Source of the DNA: Acidobacteriota bacterium
GTDB taxonomy: Bacteria; Acidobacteriota; Terriglobia; Terriglobales; Acidobacteriaceae
Assembly: GCA_021799405.1 (NCBI GenBank)
Contig: JAJZAL010000162.1
Coordinates: 1-11,878, forward strand
Length of the DNA stretch: 11,878 nucleotides
Reading direction: 5' to 3'
The position numbers and the translations under genes were made by a program. Below the pieces are notes generated by a model, which was not told where the DNA came from, searched no databases, and saw nothing but the letters and a program-made list of their open reading frames with translations. Of the stretch, positions 8,616-11,878 are shown in pieces. Each line of letters opens with the position of its first letter. Position 1 is the stretch's first letter.

Positions 8616-8621
8616 AAGGAG
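8616..8621 (+). promoter_or_regulatory. Shine-Dalgarno site that fixes a TTG start for GH31
   Basis: AAGGAG lies 7 nt before TTG 8629. The in-frame TTG at 8608 lies upstream of this site and has no comparable one. An ATG at 8624 is in another frame and stops after two codons (ATG AAT TGA, the TGA overlapping the TTG). TTG 8629 is the best start and places the twin-arginine motif at residues 9-10. Confidence 0.7.
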
Positions 8622-8628
8622 AAATGAA

Positions 8629-10761
8629 TTGAGCCTCCAAACGAAGATCTCGCGTCGGAGTCTGGCGAAAGCACTTGCAGCAGGCGGAACCATGGCTGGA
8701 CTCTCTTGCTGGCTCAACACTGATGCAGCGGATGCGCAGCCATTGACCGCGCACGAATGGCAACAGATTCATCCCGGAGTATGGCGGATTACGATCGGGA
8801 TACCGGAAGAATTCACGCCAGTATCGAGCCGCCTGGTGCCTCCTCAAGCCGATGCCTTCACAAGATTGCCCCATGCAGACAAGAGTCCCACCATGAGCGT
8901 TGAAGGCAAGCGAACAGCGCGTGGCTGCACGGTGCGGTTGCCGCTTGGGGCCGGCGAGCAAATTTTCGGCTTCGGGTTGCAGTTCTTGTCCTTTGCCCAG
9001 CGCGGCAAGAAGAAGATTGCTCGCGTCAATGCCGATCCAAAGATCGACACCGGCGATTCTCATGCGCCGGTGCCGTTTTACGTAACAACTGGAGGCATTG
9101 GCATCCTGGTTGATACCGCTCGCTATGCGAGCTTTTATTTCGGCGATGCACATGCCAAGCCTGCGCATCCCATTGCCGCGGTTTCTGATGCGAATCTCGC
9201 TCCGAAATATACAGGCAACTCGAATGAAACCGAAACAGAATTCATCTATGTCGACGTTCCAGTCGCGGCAGGCGTGGATATTTATCTCTTCGACGGCCCG
9301 GATATGCTGAGTGCTGTCCAGCGTTATAACGTCTTTTCAGGCGGCGGCTTTATCCCCCCGGAATGGGGACTTGGCTTCTGGTACAGGAATCTGGCAAAGG
9401 CCGGCCAGCAGGATGCACTCGCTCTGGCGCGCGAGTTTCGCGATCGTAAGATCCCTTGCGATGTGATCGGCCTGGAGCCGGGATGGCAGTCTCACGCTTA
9501 TTCCTGCACGTTTGTCTGGGACAAGAAGCGTTTTCCTGATCCGCCGGGGTTTCTGCGCGCAACATCCGATCAGCAATATAAAGTCAACCTTTGGGAGCAT
9601 GCCTTTACGCATCCTGCTTCGCCGCTTTTTCCCGCGATCGAGCCGTGCTCGGGCGACTTTGGAGTGTGGCAGGGGCTCGTTCCTGATTTCGCCGGCGCTC
9701 AGGCCCGCGACGCCTTTGGTGAGTTTCATGGCAAAACGCTGATCGACGCAGGCGTTAGCGGCTTCAAGCTCGATGAGTGCGATAACTCCGATTTCACGGG
9801 CGGATGGTCCTTCCCGGAATGCAGCGCCTTCCCATCAGGTATCGATGGCGAGCAGATGCACAGTGTTTTCGGTCTTCGTTACCAGATGGCAATTTGGAAC
9901 GAATTCCGCAAACGAGGCCGCGAAACCTATGGGCTCGTCCGCTCCAGCGGCGCGCTGGCCACGCCGTACCCATTTGTCCTTTATAGCGACCTCTACGATC
10001 ATCGGCAGTATATTCGCGCGCTGGTGAACTCCGGCTTCAGCGGGCTGCTCTGGTGCCCGGAGGTGCGGCAGGCTACGAGCGAAGAGGACCTGATTCGCCG
10101 TCTGCAAAGCGTCGTATTTTCTCCATTGGCTCAAGTCGATTGCTGGTATATGAAGAGCCCTCCGTGGATGCAGTTAGATCGCGGCAAGAACAATGCGGGC
10201 GAACTGCTCAAGGACTGGGAATCGCTGGAAGCGCGCTGTCGCGAAATCATTGGCTGGCGCATGCAGATGATTCCTTATCTTATGGCCGCCTTTCAGCGAT
10301 ATCGCGACGACGGAACACCTCCCTTCCGGGCCCTTGTGCTGGACTCCCCGCAGGATCAAAGGCTCTACCGTGTTGATGACCAATACATGGTTGGTGACCG
10401 GATGATGGTTGCGCCTCTCTTCGCGGGTGAAGCAACGCGCACGGTTGTATTTCCCCAAGGCAAGTGGCAGGATTTTTGGACAGGTGAGGCCGTTCCTGGC
10501 GGAACAAAATTGTCTCTGCCGGAATCGACCGAGCGCATACCAGTCTATGTGAAGAGCGGAAGCATCGTGCCCTGGGCAGACGTTGGTCTGCATGCGGGCG
10601 CTCCCGAATCACGTCGCCTCACTGCGCGCGTGTATGGCGACGGATCGCTGCCATTCACCTTCAATGGCGACAATAGCGCATTGCGGCTGAGTTGGAGAGA
10701 TGGGCACGGGAGCGCAGAGACAAAAAAATATGAGGTCTACCGCTGGAAGCGTCTGGGGTGA
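8629..10761 (+). CDS. Tat-exported divergent GH31 family glycosidase (alpha-glucosidase/alpha-xylosidase type)
   Basis: Predicted 710-residue retaining alpha-glycosidase. The TTG start is chosen from AAGGAG 7 nt upstream. It begins with a Tat signal (SRRSLAK at 8-14, cleavage near ADA|Q37). The N-terminal beta-sandwich includes EQIFGFGLQF (110-119). The barrel opens with PPEWGLGFWYRN (from 243). The nucleophile is probably Asp382 in GFKLDECD. The acid/base region reads LYSDLYDHRQY (Asp454 or Asp457) instead of the common W-S-G-D pattern, followed by NSGFSGLLWCPEVR and FSPLAQVDCWYMKSPPW, which marks a side branch of the family. The C-terminal sandwich begins around 587 (MVGDRMMVAPLFAG) and includes FPQGKWQDFWTGE and VYVKSGSIVPW. 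The length is normal for GH31. It would trim alpha-linked residues from fragments made by the neighbouring enzymes. Family call is firm; specificity is open. Confidence 0.9.
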   Translation: MSLQTKISRRSLAKALAAGGTMAGLSCWLNTDAADAQPLTAHEWQQIHPGVWRITIGIPEEFTPVSSRLVPPQADAFTRLPHADKSPTMSVEGKRTARGCTVRLPLGAGEQIFGFGLQFLSFAQRGKKKIARVNADPKIDTGDSHAPVPFYVTTGGIGILVDTARYASFYFGDAHAKPAHPIAAVSDANLAPKYTGNSNETETEFIYVDVPVAAGVDIYLFDGPDMLSAVQRYNVFSGGGFIPPEWGLGFWYRNLAKAGQQDALALAREFRDRKIPCDVIGLEPGWQSHAYSCTFVWDKKRFPDPPGFLRATSDQQYKVNLWEHAFTHPASPLFPAIEPCSGDFGVWQGLVPDFAGAQARDAFGEFHGKTLIDAGVSGFKLDECDNSDFTGGWSFPECSAFPSGIDGEQMHSVFGLRYQMAIWNEFRKRGRETYGLVRSSGALATPYPFVLYSDLYDHRQYIRALVNSGFSGLLWCPEVRQATSEEDLIRRLQSVVFSPLAQVDCWYMKSPPWMQLDRGKNNAGELLKDWESLEARCREIIGWRMQMIPYLMAAFQRYRDDGTPPFRALVLDSPQDQRLYRVDDQYMVGDRMMVAPLFAGEATRTVVFPQGKWQDFWTGEAVPGGTKLSLPESTERIPVYVKSGSIVPWADVGLHAGAPESRRLTARVYGDGSLPFTFNGDNSALRLSWRDGHGSAETKKYEVYRWKRLG

Positions 10762-10922
10762 TCCGTATGTCCCATGTCCGGAACGCCATCCGGCGAGTGG
10801 GCATCATCTTTCGTACCAGATCGCCAATTCAGTGAAGCTCGGTTCCAGAGATCGGTGTGCAGAGAAACGTTCTTCCGGTACTGGCGCACTTTGAGGAATT
10901 GCTCAAATTTGTCGTTCAAAGC

Positions 10923-10967
10923 GAAACCTCCAGCATGCGCTCAAATGTGCTGGAGGTTTCCTTTCTT
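10923..10967 (+). terminator. Intrinsic terminator after GH31
   Basis: GAAACCTCCAGCA (10923-10935) and its perfect reverse complement TGCTGGAGGTTTC (10948-10960) form a 13-bp stem with a 12-nt loop, followed by CTTTCTT. It lies 161 nt after the GH31 stop at the convergent junction with the minus-strand tRNA. The minus-strand side has only a short T run, so it works mainly for the plus-strand block. The rest of 10762-10999 holds no supportable gene. Confidence 0.85.
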
Positions 10968-10999
10968 AAGAACGCCTAAACAGTCTGTTTTCAGATGGA

Positions 11000-11076
11000 T
11001 GGTGCGCCCGGAGAGATTCGAACTCCCGACCTAATGCTCCGGAGGCATTCGCTCTATCCAGCTGAGCTACGGGCGC
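11000..11076 (-). tRNA. tRNA-Arg (anticodon CCG)
   Basis: Read on the minus strand, the 77-nt sequence folds as a complete cloverleaf. The acceptor stem is GCGCCCG/CGGGCGC with discriminator A and an encoded CCA. The D-arm is GCTC-AGCTGGATA-GAGC. The anticodon arm is AATGC-CTCCGGA-GCATT, giving anticodon CCG for codon CGG. The T-arm is GGGAG-TTCGAAT-CTCTC with one G-U pair. No intron or mismatch in the acceptor stem was seen. Confidence 0.97.
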
Positions 11077-11084
11077 ACTCCTTC

Positions 11085-11090
11085 AGCATA
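11085..11090 (-). promoter_or_regulatory. Weak candidate -10 box for tRNA-Arg
   Basis: On the minus strand, TATGCT lies 8 nt upstream of the mature tRNA 5' end. No good -35 sequence is found 16-18 nt further upstream, where the DNA is GC-rich. The tRNA may instead be read through from the small gene 154 nt upstream. Confidence 0.2.
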
Positions 11091-11121
11091 CCGCATTTTA
11101 CCGTTCGGGCGGGTTCCGAGC

Positions 11122-11142
11122 CCGGCCTGGCGCCTCGGCCGG
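11122..11142 (-). repeat. GC-rich hairpin between the small gene and tRNA-Arg
   Basis: CCGGCC (11122-11127) and GGCCGG (11137-11142) can pair around a 9-nt loop. The minus-strand sequence after it is GC-rich without a T tract. It could slow transcription after the small gene or be a processing signal, but may be chance in GC-rich DNA. The surrounding 154-nt gap shows no other feature. Confidence 0.25.
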
Positions 11143-11230
11143 CAACTACGTTCGATCAGAACCGGAAGACGTTTCCGCTCGAAGAATTTCTCGAAGTTCA
11201 TCACGTCCTTTTCCGGACTTCAGAAATCCT

Positions 11231-11518
11231 TCACCCGGCCGCCGGGCTGGAGGCGCGCGCCGCTTCCCGCTGACTGCGCACCTCTTCCATCACCGACTGG
11301 ATCAATGCTTTGGCGCCCTCCATGCTTTCCAGGATCGCCTGCAAATCGAGCGCGGGCTTGGCCGGGTTGCGGCTGGAGGGGCAATAGACTCCATGCTGTC
11401 CCACCAGGATCAGGGCATCTGTGAGCATGTCCAGGGCAACGGCCAGCCGGCCCCGCTCCACGCCCATCATGAACTCGTACCGCTCCAGCTCCGCCCGCTT
11501 TTCGTCGAAGACATTCAT
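11231..11518 (-). CDS. Small charged alpha-helical protein of unknown function
   Basis: A 95-residue protein I do not recognise. It starts MNVFDEKRAELERYEFMMG and is predicted mostly helical: a charged first helix (DEKRAELERYEFMMGVERGR), a hydrophobic one (LAVALDMLTDALILVG), a loop with GVYCPSSRNPAKP, then a long helix (LQAILESMEGAKALIQSVMEEVRSQREAARA) that could form a coiled coil. It has no signal peptide and no clear membrane span. A weak AGG lies 8 nt before the ATG. It begins 31 nt after the stop of the TIM-barrel gene on the same strand, so the two probably share a transcript. The helix pattern and strand context support it being real; function is not inferred. Confidence 0.6.
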   Translation of the reverse strand: MNVFDEKRAELERYEFMMGVERGRLAVALDMLTDALILVGQHGVYCPSSRNPAKPALDLQAILESMEGAKALIQSVMEEVRSQREAARASSPAAG

Positions 11519-11549
11519 CTTCTCAGCCTAACCGAAAGGGCGGACCGGC

Positions 11550-11878
11550 CTAAACGTTCAGCTTCCGCATGTACTCGGCATCCAGGCGGAGTTCCTCCAT
11601 CGGATCCATATCAAACCGTTCCTGCTCGATGAAGTAGTATTTCAGGTCCGTGGCCGCGCGCATAATGCCCTCATAATTCATGTTTCCTTTCCCCATCACC
11701 GGCAGCAGCACCTTGCCGCCCGGCTGGCGCACCATATCCTTCACGTGCATAAGCTGGAAGCGCTTGGGTGACAGTTTGAGGTAATCGATCGGGTTATACC
11801 CGGCGGCATAGACCCAGCCAGCATCCATCTCGAAGACCACCAGTTCGGGATTGGTGAGGCGCAGCAGTTCGTCATAGA
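11550..11878 (-). CDS. Sugar phosphate isomerase/epimerase-like TIM-barrel protein (partial, 5' end beyond window)
   Basis: The C-terminal 108 codons of a xylose-isomerase-like TIM-barrel protein (Pfam AP_endonuc_2 type). The frame is open to the right edge, so the true start lies outside; a GTG at 11840 is an internal valine codon. Motifs seen in order are LVVFEMDAGWVYAAGYNP, then FQLMHVKDM, VMGKGNMNYEGIMRAA, and YYFIEQERF, ending LDAEYMRKLNV. The Asp in EMDAG, the His in MHVKD and the Glu in FIEQE fit the metal-binding positions of the family, by analogy. Members are often involved in sugar or inositol metabolism, but this family is functionally broad. It is divergent in orientation from the glycanase block, and linkage to that block is not shown. 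Confidence 0.88.
   Translation of the reverse strand, partial: YDELLRLTNPELVVFEMDAGWVYAAGYNPIDYLKLSPKRFQLMHVKDMVRQPGGKVLLPVMGKGNMNYEGIMRAATDLKYYFIEQERFDMDPMEELRLDAEYMRKLNV

Noticed and set aside
7488..8700. 13-nt repeat AACCATGGCTGGA at 7488-7500 and 8688-8700
   Set aside because: Both copies encode TMAG in Ala/Gly-rich segments. Too short and isolated to be a meaningful repeat.
10995..11273. Plus-strand open frame beginning MDGAPGEIRTPDLM
   Set aside because: It is the antisense of the tRNA-Arg gene; GEIRTPD-type peptides are a well-known false gene from tRNA complements.
1..11878. CRISPR array, insertion sequence, phage or toxin-antitoxin genes
   Set aside because: No regular short repeats, transposase, integrase or paired small genes were seen on either strand.

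Overview
This window looks like a carbohydrate-degradation locus from a soil-type Acidobacteriota, probably class Terriglobia (Acidobacteriia). The reasons are a 1319-aa Oar-like TonB-dependent receptor with an N-terminal carboxypeptidase-regulatory-like domain and no SusD partner, 'YDPAT' motifs typical of acidobacterial receptors, a cellulase-type enzyme with a C-terminal Ig-like domain interrupted by a membrane segment ending in GCGG, and moderately high GC. The taxon is inferred from protein style, not from a marker gene.

Layout. Positions 1-254 hold the receptor leader and possibly the tail of an upstream gene. Four large plus-strand genes follow: the TonB-dependent receptor (255-4214), a secreted GH5 endoglucanase-like enzyme (about 4380-6101), a Tat-exported two-domain protein joining an alginate-lyase-type toroid to a right-handed beta-helix (6286-8352), and a Tat-exported divergent GH31 glycosidase (8629-10761). 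A perfect 14-bp inverted repeat separates receptor from GH5, an imperfect hairpin lies before GH31, and a clear intrinsic terminator at 10923-10967 closes the block. The minus strand then carries a tRNA-Arg(CCG) with encoded CCA, a small unrecognised charged alpha-helical protein, and the 3' end of a sugar phosphate isomerase/epimerase-like TIM-barrel gene that runs off the window.

How it may work together. The three enzymes have export signals and are predicted to act outside the cytoplasm: GH5 cuts beta-glucan backbones, the lyase/beta-helix protein probably cleaves uronic-acid-containing polysaccharide, and GH31 removes alpha-linked side or terminal residues. The receptor would bring products across the outer membrane. 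This is a SusD-less, PUL-like arrangement. The real substrate cannot be read from sequence, and no regulator, transporter or sugar kinase is visible here.

No CRISPR array, insertion sequence, integrase or phage gene was seen. The most unusual items are the GH5 C-terminus, where a complete lipoprotein-like signal (basic residues, hydrophobic stretch, LTGC) sits inside an Ig-like domain, and the fusion of two carbohydrate-active folds in the lyase gene.
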